DNA from: Aurelia coerulea
Lineage: Eukaryota; Cnidaria; Scyphozoa; Semaeostomeae; Ulmaridae
Assembly: GCA_039566865.1 (NCBI GenBank)
Contig: CM076943.1
Span: 45,826,663 to 45,890,662, forward strand
DNA length: 64,000 nt
Direction: 5' to 3'
The notes below the pieces were generated by a model. That model was not told the origin of the DNA, did no database searches, and was given only the letters and a program-made list of their open reading frames with translations. How positions within the stretch are numbered: position 1 is the stretch's first letter; each line of letters opens with the position of its first letter. The position numbers and the translations under genes were made by a program. Shown one piece after another: positions 1-11,800 of this stretch.

Positions 1-483
1 ACATGAGCAAACTCAAACCGGTCTGAGTTTCAAATCGGTTTGAGTTTCAATTCGGTCTGCGGTCTAAGCCCTTGGAGTGCTCACATGACGCAGGCGAATT
101 GAAACTCAGGTCGACCTGAGATTCGTTTCGGTTTCTCAGGTCGGTTTGAGTTTTCAGGTCGACCTGAGATTTTCATGTGAGCAGAAACTTTTTTCGTTTC
201 GGGGCGAATTGAAATTTCAAAACAAGTGTGAATGACATTCCTTGCGTTCCTTTGGCAATCAAAACAATCAAGATAAATCTTCAACAATGCAATCATAATT
301 GTTCTGAATGACAGGGGAATGCGCTCATTGTTGTATTCAGGAAATGTTTGTCAAATGCGCATGTGCAGAGCAAGTGAGCTGAACTCAAACCGATCTGAGA
401 ATATTCATGTGAGGGGGAGGGAAATTAGCAGACACAGCCAAATTTCAAACCGATCTGAAACTCAGATCGGTCTGAGCATTGCG
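1..483. repeat. Foldback repeat rich in CTCAGGTCGACCTGAG
   Basis: Many direct and inverted copies of a word close to AAACTCAGRTCGGTCTGAG occur between 10 and 475, several forming perfect palindromes (CTCAGGTCGACCTGAG at about 107-122 and again near 155-170). This looks like a foldback transposon cut by the window edge. Reading frames here are artefacts of the repeats. Confidence 0.6.
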
Positions 484-939
484 AGCATAGGGCTTAAATC
501 TTTCAAATTCTTAAAAAGGTGGGTGTAAAATTCTGTTGCATTTTTCTTTGAATTAAATAGCTTGAAAGGAACTTGGGGTACTTTGCTGTAAATCTGCCAT
601 GGAAAATTTTTGACATCTTGACTATTTTCAAAATGCCAGCATTTTGTTTTTGTTGAAAGAATTCGTGGAAAATTTTAGAAAAATTCATATCATCGTAAAT
701 CCTAAATCCATTGAGGAAAAATGACACAACCCTGCGGCCTTCAAATTTAGAGATTTGAAGACGTCATAGCCTCAAACATAACATTATAAATGCCACAATT
801 TTGAGACTAATTAAGATATCAAAAACTTTCCACGGCAGATTTACAGCAGACTACGCACAGTTCCTTTCAAGCCATTTGATTCAAAGGAAAATGTGATAGA
901 ATTTTACACCCACTTTTTTAAAGATTTGAGCCGTATGCT
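484..939. mobile_element. AGCATAGG-family element (Mutator-like MITE), copy 1
   Basis: About 456 bp with long inverted ends. The left starts AGCATAGGGCTTAAATC and the right ends ATTTGAGCCGTATGCT. The flanks AGCATTGCG (475-483) and ACCGTTGCG (940-948) are an imperfect 9-bp target duplication. The interior has AAATCTGCCRTGGAAA and its reverse complement near each arm. Confidence 0.8.
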
Positions 940-948
940 ACCGTTGCG

Positions 949-1221
949 TTTATATATAAGAGTAAGATGAATCGCAAATTTGTAATTATCTGTTTCTTTT
1001 TTTGAAGATATGATTTTGTGTTCATTGACTCCTCGTAAACTTGATAAAAACTGGATGTCAGGTTTGCGATTACGCAAAATTACTCATACAGAACTCTTTA
1101 ATTGTTTAATTCGCGAATATTATCGTCTGACATCCAAAGTGAGACTCATTTTCCATTCTCCATTGCAGGAAAATTGTGCGTTTCAAAAGTTCTAATGAAG
1201 CCAAGTTCCGTGTTGTTCCTA
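949..1221. other. No gene seen
   Basis: AT-rich sequence between a MITE and a minisatellite. Short open frames only, with no recognisable protein. Confidence 0.5.
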
Positions 1222-1645
1222 CTTTTCCATTTTTTGGTACATAACGATTTTAGCGAAGAACGCGATGCTATGTATAGCCTTACTTTTCCATCATAAGACC
1301 GACTGTGAACGCAAACCGATTATTGCGAAAAAGGCAAGCTTGTAGCCATACTTTTCTGTAAAACTAGACACTTTGGAAAAAGGCCCGAACGAAAAAGGCA
1401 GGCCTATAGCCTTGCATTTTCGTCAAAAATAGGCATTTTGGAAAAAGACCGAATTCTGTGAAAAAGACAAGCCTATAGCCTTATCCGTTTTCGTCGAAAA
1501 TAGGCAAACTGAAAAAGGCCGATTCCAGGAAAAAGGCTAAGCCTATAGTACTATCTTTCATGAAAAAATGGCGCTCTGAAAACAGATCGAAAATGGTAAG
1601 TCTATAGCCTTACTTTTCATCAAAAATAGGCACTTTGAGAAATTA
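1222..1645. repeat. Minisatellite, unit about 75 bp
   Basis: Five or so diverged tandem units. Each holds the words GAAAAAGGC, AAGCCTATAGCCTTAC, TTTTCRTCAAAAATAGGCA and CTTTGGAAAAAGRCCGA. Units differ by substitutions and small indels, so the array is old. Confidence 0.75.
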
Positions 1646-4600
1646 AAATAATAAAATGGAGTTCCCAGAACAGTTAAGATCAAGGAAAACAACACAATAA
1701 CAGACAAGTTTTTGTGCGATTTTTTTTTAATTTCATGAACAGTTTCTAAGTGCAATACGTCAACCATTCAATAGAGGAACCAGATTGAGAATAATTTTAA
1801 GAAACAAAAAACAAAAGTAAAGCGCGCACTTCTCTAAGTCCTTTGAAAATCACTCAGAATCTTCGATTTCCCTGTCAGAAACTACATCCCTCGAGTCATT
1901 ATTATCTTTGATCGTAAACGTCTTTCAAAAGAAAACTTTCCAAGTTAATCTTCATTTTCTAGTGAGAAATCCCTCGAGTCATAGACCTTTCAGCCATTCT
2001 CCAAGAGAATCTGGATCGAACGATATTTTGATACATTTTGTAGGTTAACTTCAAACGGAGTGAGCGTTCGAAGTCTCCAGGGATTTAAAAGTTTTGCTGG
2101 TAGTTTCATTCATGATTCATGATTCACCTTCTTGCAACAAAAGATTTCTGACTGCTGTACTGAAACCAATATCTTGCTGAAACGGCCTAAGGTCTTGGCT
2201 AAACTCTCCCAACATTTCCGAACATTTCTCCAGTTCGACCTACACACGGAATATTTCATGACCTGTAAAAGCATTTTGAACCCAAACAGCACGCCTAGGA
2301 AATAAAGAAATCCTTGGAGCAATTTCTCCAAGCTAAAGGACTTAGACATGTGCGTGAAAATAAAAATACCTGAGACAAAAACAAAATCAAGAAGAATCAA
2401 TCCCTTCAAACTAGAAGTTTGTCATTAATATGAGATGCAAAGAAATATTTGTTTACGAGCTAGAATACCACTGCCTGGCAAGAATAAATTTTGTAAAACA
2501 AAGGATACCGGTCTGTTTAAGACAAAGCAATTTGGCAGCCTCAATAATAGATTTCACACCTCCAGCGCAGCTAACTATAATGTTTTGCTTTCTCTCTTTA
2601 TTTTGATATGATTGAGTGCACAGAGGTGCGAAATCCCTCCTTCAGAAAATCAAATCGCTTTGCATATATTTGTCTTTTTGGAAACCTGAAATTTTTCTTT
2701 CAAACAATTTGCCCTTGCTCCACTGCCTTTGTTTCGATAACATGGGCTATGGTCGTTGTCTCATTTGAAGAAGTCAGGGCTCCAAGAGGTAGAATTGTGG
2801 GTCTTTCAAGTCGGAAATTCTCAACGACAAGCACTTCAGTACCCCGAGGTTAAAGCTTTTAATAACACTGATGAAACCGATTTCATCTTCCTTTACCTAT
2901 TCAAATTTTGTCTCAAATTTAAGTGCTTTACTCTGTCAGACGGCAGTGGCATTTCAAAGACTTACAAATTTAAAGCAAAAATGACCCAGTTACATTGCCG
3001 GACTTGCGGAAGACCTTTTACAGCACTCGAACACGGGGATGACGCCGAAAATTCCGAAAGAGAGCCTTTGCTTCGTCATAGTGGGTTTGGGTATCCTATG
3101 TGAGATGTTTCATTGCCGTTATTCGACGGCCTTTCCATCACAACACACAACATTTTCTCTGACTTGGCTCCATGCGTCCTCAATGCTTATAGGGGGAACA
3201 AAGCCCCCTCGCCATCCCCTAACTCTGTACCTGCTCTACCATTAAGCTACCCTAAAAAATAAAACAAAAGCCAGACAACCACCACTCAACACCACCGTTC
3301 ATGAAACCGTGCACTTATGTTATGCCTAACAACTAAAACATACGACGAATTATTTCATTATAACTGAATGCAATAAACTGAATCTCTGCTGTACTTAAAT
3401 ACTATAATACCCGTTCTATAATTCTTCATAATAAACTTCCTTTAAATTTCACAATAACGACAGATGAAGGACTAGTGAAGGTAAAATTCGATCAATCAGG
3501 ACCGGCTGAGTGCCTAAGTAAGACGGTAGTTTTGGAGCTTGGTTTAATTCACAACAAACATCGGATCAAAACCTTGATTCACGACACCCGGTAAAAAAAT
3601 CCCTTCCGATAAATTCAAATGAAAACATTATTTTTGCAGGGGGATCGCATCCATTTGAAAATGAAATATCTAAGAAATAAAATGGACTTTTAAAAGGTAT
3701 CTCCTTGAAAATCATTAACCTGCTTATTTCTTCCAAGACCATTTTTCCCCGTGAGAGTTGGAGTAAATAAACCTCTTGTTTTTGACAAAAAATGGACGTT
3801 TCACACTTCCTAGAAGACTCTGTACCACAAGTTTCGATGTGTACCACAAGCTAAATGTAAACGCAGTAATTAATTCAGTACCCAATATCCCGAATTTTAC
3901 CCTCAATAAACAACTAAAACTTTCTCTTAAGTTGAGATGCTACGAATCTTATATACAACGACTTTCTTAAACGAAAAGAACACCTGTTTTAAGTGCACCA
4001 AGCATATCATCTTAGTGCAATTTAGTTCCTATATCTCGTGCGCAAACTTTTGTGCATTATTATCGTATTCTTTTTATATAGTTCTCACACCTCTTCAGGT
4101 TTCATCATATCTTGCTATGTTCGTTGAATACCTTGGGGACACCATCATCATCCTAAAAAAACAAAAGTTATTCATTTATTCAAATCAATCCCCAGGGGTG
4201 GAAAAAATATTTTATTTCTGGGACCGAAAGTCGTCGAAAAAACTTTCTGTGACAGCAGGGTGCTCCAAACAAGAATCCACTTTTTTGCAGGTCGTGATAG
4301 AAATACGGGGGGCAGATTTTGAAGATTGGTCAGTAATCCTCAATCTCAGTTGTAAAGGATGTTCAGCGAATTTTGTTGACTTTCCGACGGACTACTTACC
4401 ACGTTATAAGTCTTTTTGTAGTCTGGAGACAGCCTAAATTTACCAAACATCAATACTTTCTGAAAACTTAGTTTGAAATGCAGAGAGAAAATTTTGGATT
4501 CTCACGCAAAATCGAATTTTCATCAATCCCCCTTCTTCTCACATTTCTTTCTTTCTGGAGACCTGAAAAATGTTCTGGGGCCATTGGTGCCGTGGCCCGC

Positions 4601-5591
4601 TATTTTTCCACCCATGTCAATCCCAACGATGATGATTAAGTCATATTTGCAAAGAACGTAAGAGTTGTACCTCTAACACCATTCAATCGAATCTCTCGTA
4701 TAGAAATGTAAATAAATATCGCTTGGTCTAGACTCTTCTGTAGAATAGCTAAAAGGTCTACCATATTTAAAACAAACTTCGTTCTCTCTTTTTCATTCGT
4801 ACGTTTAATATTGTTTTTTCTTGGAACGAATGGACCTGAAACCAGCATTATTGCCTAATTTGACCCTTATTCGTTCAGTTTGGTTACTGGAATTTTCAAA
4901 ATAGGAACCCTGTTTAAAAGTAAGCTTGGATACGTAATTAGCGCCCTCGGCTTGCATATTGTTAACAGTCTTCTTAACCCTGGAGTTGTCATCATTATAA
5001 AATTTGTCAATAATATCTTTCTATATAAAGTTTCAAGTGTCTAGGTAATCTTCATCATCAGAATACCAAGTTTCCTAAAGCACGAGGCTAAATTTATATC
5101 CATAAAGACAATAAACTACCAAAAATGCGTTGTTTACAAATCCTACGTGAAAATAAATAATGAGGTAAGCCCTGAGGACAATACCTAAAACAGAGCTAAG
5201 GGAACAGGAGATTGCCGAGAGTTAAGCGACGGACGATCGCGCAAAATTAATAAACTTTCATGAATGAGCAAATCAAAATCATTATTAGCTCTGTCCAAAA
5301 CTGAGAAATCTTCCACCGACGCGGCGTGACCTGATTGGTTAATGTGGTCCCAGATGGCTGATGTCTAGGTAATAAAAGAATGCTTTCATGCCTGAAGCCA
5401 TGAAATCAAACGAAAGATACTCGAACCAATTGAAATGTGCCATGTTTTTCAAAATTTGATTGCTACTGAAATTTACCATTCCTACAGTACAAACTCCTCC
5501 TTCTGAATTAAAATCCTGTCCGTTACTTTCTTCATACCAGCTTCAGCTATAGCGATAATTTTGCTTGTTTGGTACGCAAGATACCTAAATT
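1646..5591. other. 3' flank of PKD2, no convincing gene
   Basis: Nearly 4 kb of AT-rich sequence. The longest open frame (3937-4437, plus, 166 codons) has biased composition, no known motif and no splice context, and I do not accept it as a gene. A degenerate tRNA-like stretch lies at 3188-3250 (listed separately). Confidence 0.5.
3188..3256 (-). repeat. tRNA-like relic
   Basis: On the minus strand GGGTAGCTTAATGGTAGAGC resembles a tRNA 5' half with D-arm (A-box-like TAGCTTAATGG). It is followed by an arm-like GAGGGGGCTTTGTTCCCCC where a T-arm would be. The B box is not intact and no acceptor pairing is evident. Possibly a decayed tRNA gene or SINE head. Confidence 0.3.
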
Positions 5592-5840
5592 CTACGAATA
5601 AATGGAAGTAGATCTCACCGTGTTTATTCTCACAGATGTTTCACTTCCCCTGGGACTACTTCGACTAGCAGCTGATTTGGGTCCCTTCTTTCTGGATGTT
5701 GCAACGGATGCACGGGATGAAGCACTGGTTGGTCGGGTACCACCCTCTCTCAAAGACGCATCACTGTCCCAACGCTCAAGTTCCTCACGTACAAGTTTTT
5801 CCATGTGTTCTCTGCGGGAGTCATCGTCGCGTCTGTCGTC
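5592..5840 (-). CDS. PKD2: PKD2 coding exon 18 (C terminus and stop)
   Basis: Residues 800-881 and TAG at 5594-5592. [18 protein letters not shown] matches the conserved end of the coiled-coil region. The tail is then Ser/Arg/Thr-rich and low in complexity. I saw no canonical AATAAA on the minus strand in the few hundred bases after the stop, so the 3' UTR end is not placed. Confidence 0.95.
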   Translation of the reverse strand, partial: DDRRDDDSRREHMEKLVREELERWDSDASLREGGTRPTSASSRASVATSRKKGPKSAASRSSPRGSETSVRINTVRSTSIYS

Positions 5841-8800
5841 CTAAAAACAAATGAGGAGAATCTTACTGACAGAAATAAGTTGCACAATTTGTAACAGGTG
5901 CGAGATGATATCATATCTTTTTAAAATGAATTTCCTATTGATACTAATGCACAAAAAGAACTTTTATAAATCGTTAACAACATTAAAGGGGCTCCGTCGT
6001 CAAAATGTAAACAAAACGATGACTTTTGCAGTTTTTTGAAAGGTGATATCACACAGGATTTTCGTATTTTTTTCAAAATGAAAGTTGCTGTTTGGGCATT
6101 AATCCTTGTACTTCACTAAGGAACAAACCAAACATTCATATCTTCTACTATTGCTCGGATATAAGTGGATTTTTAACGGTCACTTTTTTGTGGCTTGGGT
6201 GAAGCCACCAAACAAACTGCAGAGAACAATGGATAAACAATGGATAATCCCCGACACGTGCGAGTTTACGGATTTGTTTACTGTTTGACGACTGAGCCCC
6301 TTTAAATTTTGAATTTTCTAAAAAAGTTAGGACCAAAATGTGCCATTGTCGTATGAAAGAAAAGTCTGTCCGTGACATTTTCATACCGTTCTTAAATTGT
6401 ACCAGTATCATCGTGTGAAAATAAGACTGTGTTCACACGATGCCGGCACATTTTGAAAACGGTGAAAAATGTGACGGATAGGCGTCGCGTTCACACGAAA
6501 ACGGCACATTTTTTGCCGGCAGATTTTGAAAAAGGTATATTTTGACAACGGAGCTCTTTGAAAATGGTATCGTGTGAACGCTAGTTCATATTTTGCTGCC
6601 GTCACATTTTTCACCGTTTTCAAAATGTGCCGGCATCGTGTGAACGCAGTCTAAATTCCAAACTCAAAATCCTTTAGTATCAATTTAAAGAAACAATATA
6701 TGCTACCCATTAATAACGAAGCATAATATAAAATGTAACCAAACATTGATCAGAAAATTGCTTTTTGCCTCATTTTTTTCGTATTCTTGTAAACTCAGCT
6801 ATCATACTCGAACTTTGTATATTTGAGCTAAACATATATTTTCTTACTATTGCTTTGTTAACGGTCCAAGCTAGATAAACTCTACTTATCTTGGGTTGTG
6901 CAGAATACAGCTTTATCATGCTATGTACTGTAGTAGGTTTTTGTGCTCAACAGAGAAAATTCAATTGAATGAATTATGAACGCCGTCTTAAATAAATTTA
7001 ATGTCACTTTTCTTACGAAAAAGACACAAGGCAATTTTGAAAATACTCGCCGCACTGTAATAATTCGTTAGAAAGAAAACGAGTTTCAATAAATGATGAA
7101 ATAAATGGACCTAGGAAGGTTCGAGACGTTCTAATTTAATATTTAGCCACTTGATTTATGTCACCTGATTTATATCACTCTAATTATAACATGGACTTGT
7201 CAATTTTCTAACTTATTGATTATGAAATATGAGTCAATGAACATGATGTTTTTTGTCGTCGTACTCGCCCTAAGATTTCTCATCAAGCTGCGATTTCCAA
7301 ATGATGATGAAATAAAGAACAAGGAATCTGATGGAATCAATATCCTACCTCTGCAATGCTGTCCAAGAGTTTAGCCATGGTTTCACGTCGTTTCAATTTA
7401 GCCTTTTCCATTGCTTCAAGTTTCACAAGTACGGCATCAATCTTTGACACAATGCTTCCAATGCTATGTTCCATGCGGTCGACACGTCTGCTCAAACTAA
7501 AAAGAAACAACGATTGGGATTTAAATTGCTTACTCTCAAGTACCGAATAATCGTCCCCCCCCTTATTAATTTTTGAAAAATTTTCCAACCCCCCCCCCAC
7601 TTTTAATCCAACCCCCCTTTTATTAATTCTTGAAAAATAGAAATAATAGTGAACATAATTTTTTTAATAATTCCTGCTAAGCAAATGTACTTACTGTATT
7701 TATTAAATTTATTCTCCTTTGTTTGTCTGACCCGCACGCGAGAAAGGAAGTGAGCGCTAAGTGAGCACTAAAGAAAGGAAGTTTTACAAAGAAAACGAAA
7801 AACGACTATTCTCAATTTTTCCAACCCCCCCCCCCCGATTGTTCCAACCCCCCCGATTATTATTATATTGAACCATTTCCAACCCCCCCCCCCCCCCCGT
7901 TTATTCGGTACTTGAGAGTACAGGGTAATCTTTTCATGAGCGGAAACGTCTGTGGTGGGACAGAGAAGCGAATGGGTATTATTTAAAGAGCAATTATTAC
8001 CGAGGGTCCTTTGCGAGCATGCTGAAATCTCAGACTGCCTGAAATCTAGTCCAGGCGGTGAGTGAGGTAGGTATCACCTGAGGAGGTAATTAACGGGATG
8101 CCACTTTTCTAGATCAGATTTTCACGCTGAGTACGAATCCGGATGTTATTCATGCGAACGAGGCTGCTTTTGTTAGATATCACATAATTTAGCCTCGCTT
8201 TGGCCGGTTTTGGCTTGAAAGCAGTTTTGATGCATAAGTCAAAGGAAGACAGTTTTCTAGATCAGATTTTCAAGCTGAGTATGAATCTGGATGTTATTCA
8301 TGTGAACGAGGCTGCTTTTGTTAGATATCACGTGATTTAGCCTCGTTTTGGTTGGTTTTGGCTTAAAAGCAGTTTTGATGCATCAGTCAAAGAAAAGACA
8401 CTTTTCCAGATCAGATTTCATGCTGATTACGAATCCAGATGTTATTCATGCAAACGAGGCTGGTTTTTATTAGATATTGCGCTATTTCATCTCGCCTTCG
8501 TCAGCAAATTTGTAAACATAAAGTGGAAATGATTGCTTTGTGACTATAGTAAAAGTAAACACTGGCTTACGATGTTCACTCTTGTAAATAAAGGTCATGT
8601 GGAAAATTTCGAGGGCACCTCGGTTTCAATCACATCTAAATGTGCTGGTGAATAACTATAAATTTGAGAGTATGGATCTTCAAATTAAATACCTGTAGTG
8701 ATGTGATGACTTTTCCACGACAAAATTCCTACCTTCAGGAGTTTAGTTACTATCTTATATGTCATATCTCTCTTTAAATTCATATTGATGTGTTTACAGT

Positions 8801-11800
8801 TTCATTCTTCATTTGATGTTAATCTTCGATATCAGATGTGTGAGAGCTCGAACTGTATTCATCTGCCTCAAAGCTGCTATCGTTCATATCCTCGCTGTCA
8901 ATCAATAACTCTGCGACATCTTCAGGATAGGGCATATCGATCCAGTCAGGGGTGAGATGGTGAAGCCAACCATGCTGCTGAGGATCTTCCAAATCCATCA
9001 AATGATCCTGAACCTTTCTCCACATCCTTGCAACAAAGCTCGCTCCTAGCAAATGCCTTCAAAGACTACTACTTTATGGTGGCAACAATGAAAGATCAAC
9101 AACTTTATTATCTTTCGTCAGTTCTTCCAGAATATCTTAGACCTTACTGTGTTAACGTCTGTCGTGCCTTTCTCGCCATTCAACTTACACACAAATTTCT
9201 CTAAGCTCGCAAGAACCTCTTCAGAAGTATGCATTTCATTCCCCAGATTTCCAAATAGTTCTAAAAGCTGTGCATCGGCCTTTATGTCATTCCAACAAAT
9301 CTGCTTTCCTTTGCGCAAAAAGCTTGACACGTACTCATTCCCGGTGAAAGCATGCATGCCGAGTAATGCTCTTTTTGCTGCTTTGTCAGGCCGCACCATC
9401 CTAGAAGATCCAGAAGCTTTCTACTTCTGCTACAACCACTGTCTATGAAAGTTTCACGTAGCTCATTTCATCCATGCTGAGTAAAATGATGGGAATGTCT
9501 GTATCTCCAGAACTAGAGCGCACGACACAGACCGTTAGAGCATTGTTGCTCTGTGCTGCATGTTCTGTCAGATATACAATTTTCATGTCTGCTTCTTCGT
9601 AGTCAGTTTCAAGTTCTCGTATTGCGACGGAGCTGAGAGGAGTTATCTTTACGCACGTACTTCCTCGAGCAAAGAACACAGTTCGCTCGCCGAGCTGTGC
9701 CGCATTCTGAATCCACACTTCTTCGATTAACTGAAACATCCGTTCTTTGTTGTCCCCATTCCTTAGAAACTGGTTGAAATCTCCATTTCTAATGACGAAC
9801 TTGTCGCTGTTTCCTCGAAGGCCTTGTTCACTATTATTTATTGATCTATCCCTTTTAAGTATCGCATGCGATATATATGGTGCTGTAATTCCTTGGGATA
9901 TCATTTAAGATTTGCAAAGCGAAGTCTTTGAACGTGTTCGAAATCTTAACCATATGCTGCGTATATAGGCTGCAAGGTCAAGAATGTATACTCTTAGACT
10001 TTCCTGGTTATCATTTGCTGATTGCTCCCCTCTTTCAAGCAGTGATTGCAATGCAGCATCCATCAGTTTACTCTTCGCCGTTTTTCTTCTAATTCTGTCG
10101 CATGTTGCCAGAGAAAACGGAACGGGTGCAAGTGGATATTGCAGTGCTTTATCTATGCCAATAGCAGCGATCTTCTCTGTAGACTTTGCAGCTAGAAGAC
10201 CACAAATATCCCGTTGCACTGTTATTTCCTTTGATTTGCTTTTACCAGAAACCTTCACTTTCTTATGAGTGTCTGTAAAACTCTTCCACTGAACTTGTTT
10301 TATTCGATCGAAATACAAGTCCTTGACATCACTTTTTTTTCAAATTGGAAATCAAATTTTCCACAGCACCTTTATTTACAAGAATGAACATCGTAAGCCA
10401 GTTTTTACTTCTACTATAGTCACAAAGCAATCATTTCCACTTTATGTTCACAAATTTGCTGACGAAGACGAGGTGAAATTGCGCCATATCTAATAAAAAC
10501 CAGCCTCGTTCGCATGAATAACCCCTGGATTCGTAATCAGCATGAAAATCTGATCTAGAAAAGTGTCCTCCTTTGACTTATGCATCACAACTGCTTTCAA
10601 GCCAAAACCGGCCAAAGTGAGGCTAAATTATGTGATATCTAGCAAAAGCAGCCTCGTTCACATGAATAACATCCGGATTCGTACTCAGCATGAAAATCTG
10701 ATCTAGAAAAGTGGCATCCCGTTAATTACCTCTGCAGGTGATACCTACCTCATTCACCGCCTGGACTATCAACAGAGACTCATATTATTACTCTGATAAA
10801 CCTGACCCTATTTAGGCCCAAACGCTGAGCTTCCTGGAGTACCAATCAGATTGCAAGATTTGTGGATTACTATGGTGACGGCAAATATGATGGAACTTTC
10901 GATTGGATCGAACAACTGATAACATTCGGACGAGATTCGAGATTAGGGGCCGTGATTCGAGATTCGAGGCCGTGACGCCATCATAACTCCACTGATGAAT
11001 GCATATTACAGGGTCAGCTTTTTCATAGTTTTATTATGAGTCCCTGTTGAGCAAGATGTAAGGCAGGGATAAAAGGGACTGATCGACATAAGTCTATGAT
11101 TGTACTTACACAGTGAATTCTTCATATGACACACCACCTCCTCCACCACCATGTCTTCTTCCTTCAATATCAATATCGTCGTCATCATCATCATCACTAT
11201 CTCTCATGCTTACGCGGCTTCGAGTTGCTCTCATTGGCATTTCATTATCTTTGCAACGCTCAACTTCCTCCATCTCTTCGTTCAGCTCAGCCTATGAAAA
11301 AGATGCACAAAGTTTAAAAGCTTTGTCAGAAAGTCTACAGTTCCTCGTATACCGTATTTAAAAGATGCCTGGGCAATCATTACTTTAGAGGCCCATGCTA
11401 GATAAGCGTTGCGTTTCCTGAATCGCGAAGAATACGCATTTTTCTGCTCATTCATTTTCCTTCATAACTTGTATTTTACGAATAAAGTTGAACTGGATCT
11501 AATTTCAGACAGACTCTTGGCCGATCATCTAATCGAATTTGAGAACGATGTCATAATACAAAATGTATTCTTACAGCTCCCAGAACATCGTATAAAATGT
11601 TCGCAGTAATTTACTCTCCCTTATGTTTGCTAAAGCACTGAGATGTGTCTCTCACATAAGCACTTATTCTAGGGCACTGCTCGCTAATTCGGAGTCTGCA
11701 CTTTAGCGGACCAAGTTTCGTTACCTGTTCGGAAGTTGAATTGAATTGTTACTACCTAGCAACGATGACGCAAGCAACAGGGCGGACGAAGATATGAAGA

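Larger units (their letters stand above)
8049..10766. mobile_element. 2.7 kb DNA transposon with repetitive inverted ends
   Basis: Outer ends GTCCAGGCGGTGAGTGAGG (left) and the reverse complement of GTCCAGGCGGTGAATGAGG (right), flanked by TA at 8047-8048 and 10767-10768. The arms contain ~148 bp units (TTTTCTAGATCAGATTTTCA onwards): three on the left (8105, 8253, 8402) and two, inverted, on the right. The interior carries a broken coding region on the minus strand. The whole unit sits in PKD2 intron 16. Superfamily not certain; TA duplication and subterminal repeats are what is visible. Confidence 0.8.

Noticed and set aside
1222..1645. CRISPR-like array
   Set aside because: Tandem units without unique spacers in an animal-type genome; it is a minisatellite.
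2110..2409. 99-codon minus-strand frame with hydrophobic start
   Set aside because: No known motif and no downstream exons in phase. Left as unexplained rather than called a gene.
3937..4437. 166-codon plus-strand open frame
   Set aside because: AT-biased composition, no recognisable motif, no neighbouring exons.
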